Below are positions 1 through 7,404 of a DNA stretch of 11,287 nt, in pieces. The stretch is from Myxococcales bacterium. GTDB lineage: Bacteria; Myxococcota_A; Bradymonadia; UBA4248. Both the position numbers and the translations under genes were made by a program. The stretch lies in assembly GCA_004554395.1 (NCBI GenBank), contig SFMP01000086.1:1-11287 (forward strand). The letters are read 5' to 3'. Under the pieces are notes generated by a model. That model ran no database searches. It was not told the origin of the DNA and saw only the letters and a program-made list of their open reading frames with translations. Numbering within the stretch: position 1 is the stretch's first letter; the number at the start of each line of letters is the position of its first letter.

Positions 1-47
1 CGCCCCCCAATGTGTGCGACGACGCATCGTCGATGGCGTTTGGGGCG
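1..47 (-). terminator. Candidate hairpin downstream of the minus-strand operon (cut by window edge)
   Basis: An inner perfect stem CGACGA (17-22) / TCGTCG (27-32) with loop CGCA sits inside outer arms CGCCCCCCAA (1-10) and TTTGGGGCG (39-47). The outer arms pair with a small bulge. The hairpin lies about 35 bp past the stop codon of the last operon gene. For a minus-strand intrinsic terminator the T-tract would fall at positions below 1, outside the window, so terminator function cannot be confirmed. Confidence 0.3.
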
Positions 48-82
48 AAGATTATTCTGATTTTGCGATAGATAATGCATCA

Positions 83-2350
83 TTATTCGGTCGCAGGGCA
101 CATCGACGGAATGGCGGCGACATAGGAACGGAGCTCATCGCGCCAAAATTCGCGATCAAAAGTCCAAAAGACTTCGTCGTGGGCTTTTGTCGTCTCGGTC
201 GTGGCAATGCTCTGGGATTCGACGCATTGACCGCCTGCGGCGACGATTTTGAGGCATGCCGCCTCGCGTTTCCTCTGCGATAGCTTGATTTCGATGGCTA
301 CTTGCGATGCCGATACGTCGAGCGCATGTATTTCGTCGATAGCCGACGTATAAATCGATTGTAAAACTTGGGAAATCGCCGTTTGGCGATACGCAATCGC
401 GGCGTCGTATGTCTTTTCGAGATCGGGCCACGAGGTAAAATTCTGCGAGACGTATTGGCGCAAATTCTCGCGTTCGCGATTGAGCGTTTGAAGGGATTGA
501 TGAACGCGCTTAAAATTGAGATCGGATAAAACGCGAGCATAGATTCGGGCAGGAATGGGCGACGTTTGGGGCGATTTGGCATGCCGCAGTATTTGACCGT
601 AATAGTCGCGCATCGACGTCTCGGCGACGATGTGCGACAGCGTATCGGCATCGGCGATATAAGTCGATCGCAATGCATCGATAGCCCGCTCTGCGTCGCC
701 ATATCGGCAAAGACCCAAATACGCATTCGCCTCTATCAAGAGCATATCGGGGTTCCATGTTTGCGCAAATATCGGGGCTCGAAGCGCATGCGTGAGCGAA
801 AGCGCATGCGAATAACGTCGGGCAAATACTTCGGTCCAAGCTTGTTCGATGAGTGCATTGCGCAAGCGATGGCTATTGACATCGACGTTTCGATAAAATT
901 CCACTGCCGAATCATAGGCGTGATTTTCGGCGGCAATGCGCGCCAATGCTAGCCAAGCCGTATTCTTGAGCTGATAAGCCGTGTCGCCTTTGAGATTATC
1001 GAGCGTCGATAGCGCATTGCCTAGGCGTTCGACTGCCGTTTTGAAACGGAATCCCGGTGCGCGAACGTCTAACGTCGCCATCAACAACTGCGCTCGCGCG
1101 TATGCAAGTGAATGGGGCGCAATCTGTTCGAGGGTGCGATAAGCCATGTCGACGTTCGGATTCGGACCATAAACGAGACTATAGGCGACGAAATAGCGAT
1201 ATTCATCGCGTATCGCTTCGTCTTCGGGGAGCTCATCTTCGTGTGCGGCAATGCGTAGCGGTGCCGTGCTCGAATAATCCGATCGATGCGCATAATCGAC
1301 GAAAGTCCGAAACGTCGCCGCATAATCGGCGATAGTCGCATCGGATTGTAGCGCGGCATCGAGATATGCCGCCCCCATTCCATAAGCCCCAAGCGCCCCA
1401 AGTGCCTCTCCAATGCATTGGCGCAACGCCGCGCCAAGCGCCGTATTGGCTCCGGGGGCTATATCGCTCAACATCGACATACACGAATCGAGTGCTCGAA
1501 TCGGCTCACCTTCTCCTATTTCTCGACGATATTGAGCAACCGTGGGCAATTCCGACATGGCATCTTCGAGTGCCCCCGTCTCTTCGCGAAGTGCTACATA
1601 TCGCCGAGCCATTTCCGATTCAATCCGATAGGTATTGTCGAGCTCTTCGAAAAACTTATCGAGAACGATGACGGCATTCGACGGCTCTATCGGCGATAAT
1701 ACCGTGCCCTGCACGATATGAGGTGCTTCGACGCTCGTATCTTCGGCGGGAATCAGCGAGCTTTGTCCTATCGCCGTCTGTGAATCTTCTTCAGAACTCG
1801 TCCCCGTTCTCGCTTGCGAATTTTGTTCGGTTACTGTCTCGATTTGTGTATTTTGTTCGACACTCGTCCCCGTTCTCGCTTGCGAATTTTGTTCGGGTTC
1901 TGTATCGAGCTGTGTATTTTGTTCAGATGCTGTTTTGGTTTGTGCATCTTGTTCGATTTTAGCTTCGTTCGATGAATCTTTTTCGTCGGCGATTGTATCG
2001 CTCGCATTAGCCGTATCGCTCGCTGCCGATGCGATGTCTTTGTCTTGGCCGTCGCTTTGCGACGATTTGTCTTTATCGAGGGCTTTGATGCGCATCGATA
2101 TTTCGGCCATGACTTTTGGCGATACGCCTTGTTCTTTGAGTTTATCGTAATCGCTTTTTTCGAGTTTATCGAGGTCTTGGGCGTTTTGGATGACCGACAC
2201 GAGAACGGATTCGGGTACGCCTTGCGCATGCATGATGATGATATCTTGCACGGTTAAGGCTTGGGCTTCGTTCATATCGCCGATCGAAGCACCCAAAACA
2301 GCCGCAGTCATGCTCATACAGACGAGGAGAGATCGCCAATTCGATTTCAT
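83..2350 (-). CDS. Secreted TPR-like helical protein with Gln/Glu/Thr-rich repeat linker; possible GltD/GltE-like envelope protein
   Basis: 755 residues. I place the start at the ATG at 2350 because GAGG (2358-2361) lies 7 nt upstream and the protein then opens with a signal peptide (MKSNWRSLLV..., probable cleavage after AQA at residue 31). Residues 32-85 hold two copies of a helical motif of the form 'D-I-x-x-x-G-V-x-x-x-V'. Residues about 90-195 are low complexity, with repeated EQN-(T/S)-Q units. From about 215 to 690 the protein is alpha-helical with TPR-like stretches, for example AYDSAVEFYRNV and CRYGDAERAIDALRS. A conserved-looking aromatic/acidic tail follows (WTFDREFWRDEL near residues 729-740), with Cys residues around 700-751. 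It is the last gene of a four-gene operon and overlaps the upstream gene by ATGA, so translation is probably coupled. Family knowledge: myxobacterial GltD/GltE are periplasmic TPR proteins encoded beside the GltA/GltB barrels. The context resembles that, but orthology is inferred. It probably acts in the periplasm as a scaffold. Confidence 0.85.
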   Translation of the reverse strand: MKSNWRSLLVCMSMTAAVLGASIGDMNEAQALTVQDIIIMHAQGVPESVLVSVIQNAQDLDKLEKSDYDKLKEQGVSPKVMAEISMRIKALDKDKSSQSDGQDKDIASAASDTANASDTIADEKDSSNEAKIEQDAQTKTASEQNTQLDTEPEQNSQARTGTSVEQNTQIETVTEQNSQARTGTSSEEDSQTAIGQSSLIPAEDTSVEAPHIVQGTVLSPIEPSNAVIVLDKFFEELDNTYRIESEMARRYVALREETGALEDAMSELPTVAQYRREIGEGEPIRALDSCMSMLSDIAPGANTALGAALRQCIGEALGALGAYGMGAAYLDAALQSDATIADYAATFRTFVDYAHRSDYSSTAPLRIAAHEDELPEDEAIRDEYRYFVAYSLVYGPNPNVDMAYRTLEQIAPHSLAYARAQLLMATLDVRAPGFRFKTAVERLGNALSTLDNLKGDTAYQLKNTAWLALARIAAENHAYDSAVEFYRNVDVNSHRLRNALIEQAWTEVFARRYSHALSLTHALRAPIFAQTWNPDMLLIEANAYLGLCRYGDAERAIDALRSTYIADADTLSHIVAETSMRDYYGQILRHAKSPQTSPIPARIYARVLSDLNFKRVHQSLQTLNRERENLRQYVSQNFTSWPDLEKTYDAAIAYRQTAISQVLQSIYTSAIDEIHALDVSASQVAIEIKLSQRKREAACLKIVAAGGQCVESQSIATTETTKAHDEVFWTFDREFWRDELRSYVAAIPSMCPATE
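1796..1927 (-). repeat. 66-bp in-frame tandem duplication within the TPR-like gene
   Basis: Two 66-bp units (1796-1861 and 1862-1927) stand head to tail. Their first 35 bp (1796-1830 and 1862-1896) are identical, and the remaining 31 bp differ at a few sites. Each unit encodes 22 residues made of EQNTQ, a variable five, then EQNSQARTGTSV-like sequence. Further diverged EQD/EED units flank the pair, giving units of 10-12 residues across the linker. The length is a multiple of three, so copy-number change keeps the frame. Confidence 0.9.
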
Positions 2351-3204
2351 TTCGACACCTCGATTTCGGGCAAAAAGAAGCTCACGCCGATCGATAGCGA
2401 CGCGGGAACGACCCATTGTTGGGGCGTCTTATAAAAGCGCAATGCCGCTTCGATTCGCAATGCCAACCACGACAAGAGGAAAAAGTGTGCATCTGTCGCA
2501 AATACGCCTTCGGCATAAGCCGACAAATCGCGCTTTGTGAGCGATTTGTTGGGCGTCTTCGAAAATACGGCACCGACGCCCGCCGAAATACCCCAATCGA
2601 AATGCCCGAGATTTTGCGTGCCCGCCGTCCATTTTCCATAAAACGGATGAAACGTCGCAACGGCATAAATATCGCCGCGTTGTTCATCCGATAACATTTG
2701 GGCGGCAACGCTCGATTGATTGGCATCCATGAAATCCGACAGCGCCGAATCGGCATGGATCATGAGAATCGATCCGCGAAGGCGAACACCCCACATTTCC
2801 GTAAATCGATATCCAGCATCGAATTCCACCGGGAAATACGTGTAATAATCATCTGTCAAGACGACGCCGATGTTCAAACCCAATTCGAAGCGGTGAGCCG
2901 TCGTAAACTGTCGCTCGCCCATTTGTGCGGGCACGCTTTGCGTCGTCCATTGCGCGGCGAGGTCGTCGTCGATTTCATCGGCAAAAGTGTCGACCGGAGC
3001 CAGGCATAGGCATGCCGCTACCATCGCACATATCTGTATCCATAACGCCCAACGCTCGATGAACGACGCCAATAGCCCACTTTTTCCAATTCTATCGACG
3101 GCCGTTTTCTCGCTTTTTCCGATATCGACGCCTTTTTCGTCCCCGATATCGCTGGGCGCATTTTGCCGCCATTGCCCTAGGCTTTCCGAATTTATCGCTT
3201 TCAT
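2347..3204 (-). CDS. Outer-membrane beta-barrel protein (TIGR04565-like), second of a pair
   Basis: 285 residues. The ATG at 3204 has a perfect AGGAGG (CCTCCT on the plus strand, 3209-3214), which overlaps the stop codon of the upstream gene by two bases. The mature part shows alternating amphipathic strands ending in aromatic residues, and the segment FHPFYGKWTAGTQNLGHFDW (near residues 180-200) fits the 'apiyGKfa...i.hfDl' core I associate with the myxobacterial outer-membrane barrel family. It ends with SIGVSFFLPE-type terminal strands. The hydrophobic export segment lies unusually far in (about residues 53-70, probable cleavage after TFA at 75), preceded by about 50 hydrophilic residues. 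No better start lies nearer the hydrophobic segment: the next ATG is inside it at residue 61. It is a sister of the upstream barrel, and the pair recalls GltA/GltB. It should sit in the outer membrane, and its ligand is unknown. Confidence 0.82.
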   Translation of the reverse strand: MKAINSESLGQWRQNAPSDIGDEKGVDIGKSEKTAVDRIGKSGLLASFIERWALWIQICAMVAACLCLAPVDTFADEIDDDLAAQWTTQSVPAQMGERQFTTAHRFELGLNIGVVLTDDYYTYFPVEFDAGYRFTEMWGVRLRGSILMIHADSALSDFMDANQSSVAAQMLSDEQRGDIYAVATFHPFYGKWTAGTQNLGHFDWGISAGVGAVFSKTPNKSLTKRDLSAYAEGVFATDAHFFLLSWLALRIEAALRFYKTPQQWVVPASLSIGVSFFLPEIEVSK

Positions 3205-3208
3205 AAAG

Positions 3209-3214
3209 CCTCCT
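3209..3214 (-). promoter_or_regulatory. Strong Shine-Dalgarno that fixes the start of the second barrel gene
   Basis: Read on the minus strand this is AGGAGG, 4 nt before the ATG at 3204. Its first two bases are the last two of the preceding gene's TAG stop (3213-3215). This supports the long N-terminal extension of the protein and tight coupling of the two barrel genes. Confidence 0.85.
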
Positions 3215-4019
3215 AGAGCAAGAACGAAACGCTAAGGGCAAATTCTGCCGCAGTCCCGAGTCCCTTGTCGTTTTGGCGTCCAAAGAGATATTCTCTAAAG
3301 TCGAGGCGCAAGCCGACGAAGTCTAAAAATACGAAGCGCATGCCGATGCCAAGGCTGCCTTCAAACGTTGCATGATAGCTGATATCGCCGCCTTGGCGCT
3401 TTGCTGGCGTCTCGACGACTTGAACGCCAAGACCAGCGGCGACGTTGAGATCGAAATGGGCTATCCCTCGATTGGCTACCGCAAATTTTCCCATAAAGAC
3501 CGAAAACACGGGCGCTAGCGCAACGCGCGCCACCGAATACTCTTTGATCTTTACACCGCGCAATTGCGTATCGGAGCTCTGGCTCCCCGTCAATCGGTCA
3601 TAAGATGGCGTGAGGAATCGCATACAGTGTTGACCCGCCGCTCGAGTCTGATTCTCGCCCGTTTCGTTCGAAAAACAACCCATATACGACGCCGAAAGCT
3701 CGAGCGATACCCACTCCTTAAAATGATATCCACCGCGCAATGTCACCGGCATATAGACGACAAATATATCGCTCGCGATTGTCCCCAATCCGACCGATAT
3801 TTCCCCGCGCCCAGCCTTCGAAAATGGGCGCTTTTCGATGACGACGACGTTCTTTTCGCGAGCACTTTCATTCGGCATAAGCGTATCGATGCCAACGTCT
3901 TCGATAACCGTTCGCTCCGCGGGCTGAACTTGAGCATCGTCGGCCCATGCTTGCGATCCCGACATCGCAAACCACATCGTCATGAAAAAGGCGATTAACC
4001 TCATGGTGTTTTTGTGCAT
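3213..4019 (-). CDS. Outer-membrane beta-barrel protein (TIGR04565-like), first of a pair
   Basis: 268 residues. I chose the ATG at 4019 because GGAG (4028-4031) lies 8 nt upstream. A GTG at 4028 would add three residues but sits on that ribosome site. The signal peptide runs to SGSQAWA with cleavage after residue 26. The mature protein has amphipathic beta-strands and the family hallmarks: YHFKEWVSLELSASY, then APVFSVFMGKFAVANRGIAH-FDL, a Gly-rich AAGLGVQV strand, and GIGMRFVFLDFVGLRLDFRE-YLF. These match, from memory, the OMP_myx_plus (TIGR04565) pattern shared by myxobacterial GltA/GltB and related barrels. It follows the vWA lipoprotein gene by 14 bp and precedes its sister barrel by 8 bp, so the two barrels are probably made together and may form a pair in the outer membrane. 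Substrate or partner is not visible from the sequence. Confidence 0.85.
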   Translation of the reverse strand: MHKNTMRLIAFFMTMWFAMSGSQAWADDAQVQPAERTVIEDVGIDTLMPNESAREKNVVVIEKRPFSKAGRGEISVGLGTIASDIFVVYMPVTLRGGYHFKEWVSLELSASYMGCFSNETGENQTRAAGQHCMRFLTPSYDRLTGSQSSDTQLRGVKIKEYSVARVALAPVFSVFMGKFAVANRGIAHFDLNVAAGLGVQVVETPAKRQGGDISYHATFEGSLGIGMRFVFLDFVGLRLDFREYLFGRQNDKGLGTAAEFALSVSFLL

Positions 4020-4033
4020 CGTCGCCACTCCGC

Positions 4034-5380
4034 CTAAGGGATAAAGACAAATCGGTTATCGGTCGTTTCTGTCGTCAAATCGGATTGACCAACTTGGCGT
4101 TGGGCTTCGTATGCCACGGCACTCGTACCCAATGTGACGACGAGATTCGTCGCCAAACGCGAAAGCGTTCCCGATGGGGGCTTATGCGAAAATTTCACGT
4201 CGATATCCCAATGCGATTGCGTATTGAGTGCAATCGATTTCATCACCGCCGATATCTGCGATGGACTTTCAAATATAAAGTAATTCCCACATCCCAGAGC
4301 CACCGATTGCGCATATCCAAGCGACTCGTCCACGTCGCCTTTCGGGCGAACATCGATCCAATACAAATCGACGCCAGAAATGCCCGCCGCCGTCATCTGC
4401 GTCATCCAAGCAGATTTTGCCGCGTCGTCGTCGGCTGTCCCATCGCTCAAGGCTATCATCGATTTCCGATACGTCGACGTCGCCTTTTGCGTGACTTTTT
4501 CGAGCGTCGTCGTCGACGCCGTCCAAAGCGGCGATCCACCGCTAGGCGACGGATAAAAATGCATGACTTTGGCGTTCCAAAGTGCCTCGGTGCGAAGCCA
4601 CTCCGGCGTCATGTCGTATACGCCTGTTGCCGCCGTCCCATTGGCAAACACTGCCGCATACTCGACCCGATCCGACTTATTCCCATTGAAGGCTATCCCA
4701 TCCATAAACGCATTTAGACCAACTTTCCGGTATTGATACGGATCAGTCGCCAGCGTCTGCGTCGGTACTCCCGTCTCTTGGCTGCCGTCTAACGTCGCAG
4801 AATTGTCGAGCATAAAGGCAAACGACCGACCATTCGCATTTTGCGTCGAGACGTTCTCATTTCCCGGCAATAAATTCTCTGCATAATGCGTAAATCTCGG
4901 CGCCGAAACCGTTTCGATTTGCGTCGCAATGGCGCAAACTCGAGTCGGCGCATAATAATAGCTCGAGAGACCCATCTCACTCGGCGTCACGCACACCGCA
5001 TCTGCAATCCGTGCCCCATTGACCACGCAATCGTCGACCGTTTCGCACGTCTTATCGCTCCCATCGGCATTGGCGATGAAAAACCACCCATCGCTAAAGG
5101 CGAAGTTCGCTGCACCGAAATTCCCACCCGGAACGAGCGGATCGCCCAACGACCCATATCGTTTATTGGGCACCAACGGCGCATCGAACGACGTCATCAC
5201 CGTCAATCGCAACGAGGCATCGGCGTCTTCTGATCGATTCGTGCAACGCTTGGCGACAAATCCCACAGGGGCGATCTCGATGATCTGCTCTTCGCGAAAT
5301 GTCAGTTCACTTACCGTATCACAACCCGCCATACTGCTCACGACGATTGCGGCGATTATTCCCTTGCTGATCCGATTCAT
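4034..5380 (-). CDS. von Willebrand factor A domain lipoprotein
   Basis: 448 residues from the ATG at 5380. A GTG at 5410 would extend it by 10 residues but would bury the lipoprotein signal. The N-terminus MNRISKGIIAAIVVSSMAGC is a classical lipobox with Cys20 lipidated and Asp at +2. Residues 21-185 carry several Cys (including a CETVDDC segment) that may form disulfides. The vWA domain spans about 187-385. MIDAS-like residues can be seen: DNSAT (Asp192, Ser194, Thr196, a DxSxS variant), GGSPL (Ser283 where Thr is usual) and LSDG (Asp313). Then come VDLYWIDV and a GNYFIFE stretch typical of the last vWA strands. A beta-rich tail of about 60 residues follows. It heads the operon with the two barrels and the TPR protein. 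vWA domains bind proteins through a metal ion, so a scaffold or adhesive role is plausible. The exact partner is unknown. Confidence 0.85.
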   Translation of the reverse strand: MNRISKGIIAAIVVSSMAGCDTVSELTFREEQIIEIAPVGFVAKRCTNRSEDADASLRLTVMTSFDAPLVPNKRYGSLGDPLVPGGNFGAANFAFSDGWFFIANADGSDKTCETVDDCVVNGARIADAVCVTPSEMGLSSYYYAPTRVCAIATQIETVSAPRFTHYAENLLPGNENVSTQNANGRSFAFMLDNSATLDGSQETGVPTQTLATDPYQYRKVGLNAFMDGIAFNGNKSDRVEYAAVFANGTAATGVYDMTPEWLRTEALWNAKVMHFYPSPSGGSPLWTASTTTLEKVTQKATSTYRKSMIALSDGTADDDAAKSAWMTQMTAAGISGVDLYWIDVRPKGDVDESLGYAQSVALGCGNYFIFESPSQISAVMKSIALNTQSHWDIDVKFSHKPPSGTLSRLATNLVVTLGTSAVAYEAQRQVGQSDLTTETTDNRFVFIP

Positions 5381-5711
5381 CTGCCTCTTTGTCTTCCTCG
5401 ATGGGCGCACGCCTCGATGTGCGCTATTTGGGGGTCGTATGCCGCATCAATATTTATCGATATCGACCAGTAACGCTTATCGTAAGACGTTTGCGCCGAA
5501 AAGGCGAATAAATTTTATCGACTCCTGCCGCCGCAACTCTAAGAGAGTAGACGCCTGTCTCGGCTCAATTTCTACGACGCTAAAAAATATTTCAAATTGT
5601 CTACACTGCGTTATAAAAGGCACGCGGCGAAAATGTCGCGAGCATTGGGAACTCAATGCGACGTTTCGTGCGTTATAGGAACGCTGGGCGGTAGCGACGA
5701 TGGAGGAGATC
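5381..5711. promoter_or_regulatory. Divergent intergenic region between the barrel operon and the SurA-like gene
   Basis: 331 bp with no credible coding sequence. Both transcription units must start here or run in from it. Visible elements are an imperfect inverted repeat AACGCTTA-TCG-TAAGACGTT (about 5472-5491), a short hairpin CGCC-GAAAA-GGCG (5494-5506), a perfect inverted repeat ACTCT-AAG-AGAGT (5536-5548), and an AT-rich stretch at 5581-5618 whose TATAAA (5612-5617) could be a -10 box for the plus-strand gene. I could not find a convincing -35/-10 pair on either strand. Confidence 0.5.
5702..5708 (+). promoter_or_regulatory. Shine-Dalgarno that decides the start of the SurA-like gene
   Basis: GGAGGAG ends 3 nt before ATG 5712 (core GGAGG is 5 nt away). 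It lies inside the extension that would be added by the upstream in-frame ATG at 5700, which itself has no ribosome site. This favours 5712. Confidence 0.85.
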
Positions 5712-7202
5712 ATGACCTGCAAGCAATTTCACGGAAAAAAACGGTTATTTTGGATGGCTATGGCACTCGGCATCGCCATGCTCGCCAACGCATGCCAAAA
5801 AACGCCCGATAAGAACGTCGAAAAAGTCGAACGTAAAATGATACCCGGTGCCGAAGTCATCATGAAAGCCGACGGCCACACGATGACACTCGACGACTAC
5901 CACCAATGCATCGATCTCCACAAACTCCAAGGACGACAATTCTCAAAACGTGCCCTCGCCAATCCGCGTTTCCAACGCGACGAAGCCCAACGATGCTTCG
6001 CGCTCGTCTATTTGCGCGATTACGTCAAAGAACACAATGTCGTCCCACACGAGGGCTTGCGCGACATGGTCTTGCACGAGACCTATAAAACGCTCGGCGT
6101 CGAAACGACGGCCGACGTCGCCAAAAAAATCGACGTCTCCGAAGAAAAACTCGAATCGATCATCCAAGATGCCATGCTACCGCGCATGGTCGAGCGACAT
6201 TTGCTCGAAACGATGCCCGAAAACGAATTGCTCGATCTCTTCAAAGTCGATGCTCGACGCTACTCCTTCAAGCTCATCGATTTCCCAAATACCCCTACGA
6301 GCTCCGAAGTCCAAGAACACCTCGCCAAACACGAAAAAGAAATCATCGCCTATCTGCGCTCAAATCCGCGAATGATGTCACAACCACCACAAGCACACTT
6401 CATTCGAATCGCCTTCCCAAAAGACGGCGGCGAAGAAGATATCGCTTCGTTTAAAAATGCCGAAGCCCTGCGAAAACTCGCCATTCAAGAGGGTAGCAGT
6501 GCCGCCATCGAATCATGCCAAAAACAAGCCTCCGCGTGCAAAGTCGTCAACGATGCCGATAATACACACGTCGAACCGCGTAACGACGACAACGCATGGG
6601 CCTTCCGATCGCCCGTCGGCAGCGTCTCCGAAGTCCTAACCCGCCCCGTCTCTAACGAAGTCTGGATCTTGACCGAAATCGATCCCCCTCAACCCTACGA
6701 CCTCACCGTCCCAAGCGTCCGACACCTCCTGACCGAAAAAGTCATGATCGAAACGACACCAGCCCCCCATATCCTCGATACGATTAAACCGCTCATCGAA
6801 GCACCTGTCCCCGATCTCAAGGCCATCGCCGAGCAAAACGGCGGCCGATACCGTTCCTTCGACGACGTCACATACGCCTATATCGTGAGCGAAAAACTCG
6901 TCGAAAGCCCAGAAGTCTTGCGCGTCATGGCCGAAATGTCCGATCGCGAAGCGCGACTCTTCTCCAATCCCATCGTCGATAACGGACGCATCTACGTCTT
7001 CTACGTCTCCAATCTCACGCCCGCCTCGACCGACGATTTCGCCAACGTCAAAGCGCGATGGATCGACCTCGTCGCCAACGATCCCGCCGCTCACAATGCG
7101 AATAAGTGGATCGCCGATCAAACACCTAGCCTCACGACCATGAATATCAAACCCATCGAATTCGAATACGGCATCTTGCAGCCAAACGGTTCAATTCGAT
7201 AA
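5712..7202 (+). CDS. SurA/PpiD-like lipoprotein (parvulin-type folding factor, probably weakly or non-catalytic)
   Basis: 496 residues. The N-terminus is a basic n-region, then LFWMAMALGIAMLANAC, which is a lipobox-like end with Cys28 and Gln at +2, so the product is probably a periplasmic-facing lipoprotein. Residues 45-70 (ADGHTMTLDDYHQCIDLHKL) fit the start of SurA_N-type chaperone domains ('v.g..It..ey'). A charged helical region runs to about 210. Residues about 220-330 resemble a parvulin (PpiC) fold, with AHFIRIAF in place of the ARHIL strand and WAFRSPVGSVSEVLTRPV followed by a VWILTEID strand. One of the two histidines usual in the first parvulin strand is absent, so isomerase activity is doubtful. 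A second related segment (SNPIVDNGRIYVFYVSNLTP) lies near 425-445. Divergent to the barrel operon, it may help fold the barrels; this is inferred from context. Wobble positions are C-rich. Confidence 0.75.
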   Translation: MTCKQFHGKKRLFWMAMALGIAMLANACQKTPDKNVEKVERKMIPGAEVIMKADGHTMTLDDYHQCIDLHKLQGRQFSKRALANPRFQRDEAQRCFALVYLRDYVKEHNVVPHEGLRDMVLHETYKTLGVETTADVAKKIDVSEEKLESIIQDAMLPRMVERHLLETMPENELLDLFKVDARRYSFKLIDFPNTPTSSEVQEHLAKHEKEIIAYLRSNPRMMSQPPQAHFIRIAFPKDGGEEDIASFKNAEALRKLAIQEGSSAAIESCQKQASACKVVNDADNTHVEPRNDDNAWAFRSPVGSVSEVLTRPVSNEVWILTEIDPPQPYDLTVPSVRHLLTEKVMIETTPAPHILDTIKPLIEAPVPDLKAIAEQNGGRYRSFDDVTYAYIVSEKLVESPEVLRVMAEMSDREARLFSNPIVDNGRIYVFYVSNLTPASTDDFANVKARWIDLVANDPAAHNANKWIADQTPSLTTMNIKPIEFEYGILQPNGSIR

Positions 7203-7210
7203 CCTCCTCG

Positions 7211-7235
7211 ATGCATCATATATATAATGATGCAT
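7211..7235. terminator. AT-rich 9-bp inverted repeat after the SurA-like gene
   Basis: ATGCATCAT (7211-7219), loop ATATATA (7220-7226), ATGATGCAT (7227-7235). It starts 8 bp after the stop codon. Only TT follows on the plus strand, so it is a poor intrinsic terminator. It could instead be an operator-like palindrome for the downstream gene or an mRNA 3'-end stabiliser. Confidence 0.35.
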
Positions 7236-7404
7236 TTGCCTTGCGATGTGTAAGTTCGAATGTGTTTGAATGGATATGATTTGAATATGATTTCAATATT
7301 TATTCTAGCAGTTTCAATATATTCGACTTCACATCTGTCCAATATTGCCATTATTTCAAATCTCTCATAGCCCCAACGATTCGGCGTTCAAACATTTGAG
7401 CATG
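7236..7404 (+). promoter_or_regulatory. AT-rich upstream region of the FG-GAP gene
   Basis: The stretch 7236-7330 is markedly AT-rich compared with its surroundings. It contains TTTGAAT twice (7265-7271, 7280-7286), the palindrome TTGAA-TATGAT-TTCAA (7281-7296) and TTTCAATAT twice (7291-7299, 7312-7320) exactly 21 bp apart, about two helical turns. It probably carries the promoter and binding sites, but I cannot assign -35/-10 boxes with confidence. Confidence 0.4.

Noticed and set aside
2351..2416. N-terminal extension of the TPR-like protein
   Set aside because: It would place 22 charged residues before a good signal peptide and overlap the barrel gene further. The ATG at 2350 has its own ribosome site and forms a typical ATGA overlap.
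5700..5711. ATG at 5700 as the start of the SurA-like gene
   Set aside because: The strong GGAGGAG lies downstream of it and serves ATG 5712.
5381..5711. Small genes or a non-coding RNA in the divergent intergenic region
   Set aside because: Open frames there lack ribosome sites and protein-like composition, and no known RNA fold could be recognised. Only short inverted repeats are visible.
7345..7404. TTG start for the FG-GAP gene at 7345
   Set aside because: It has no ribosome site and would put 20 residues in front of the signal peptide. ATGs at 7402 and 7405 are better.
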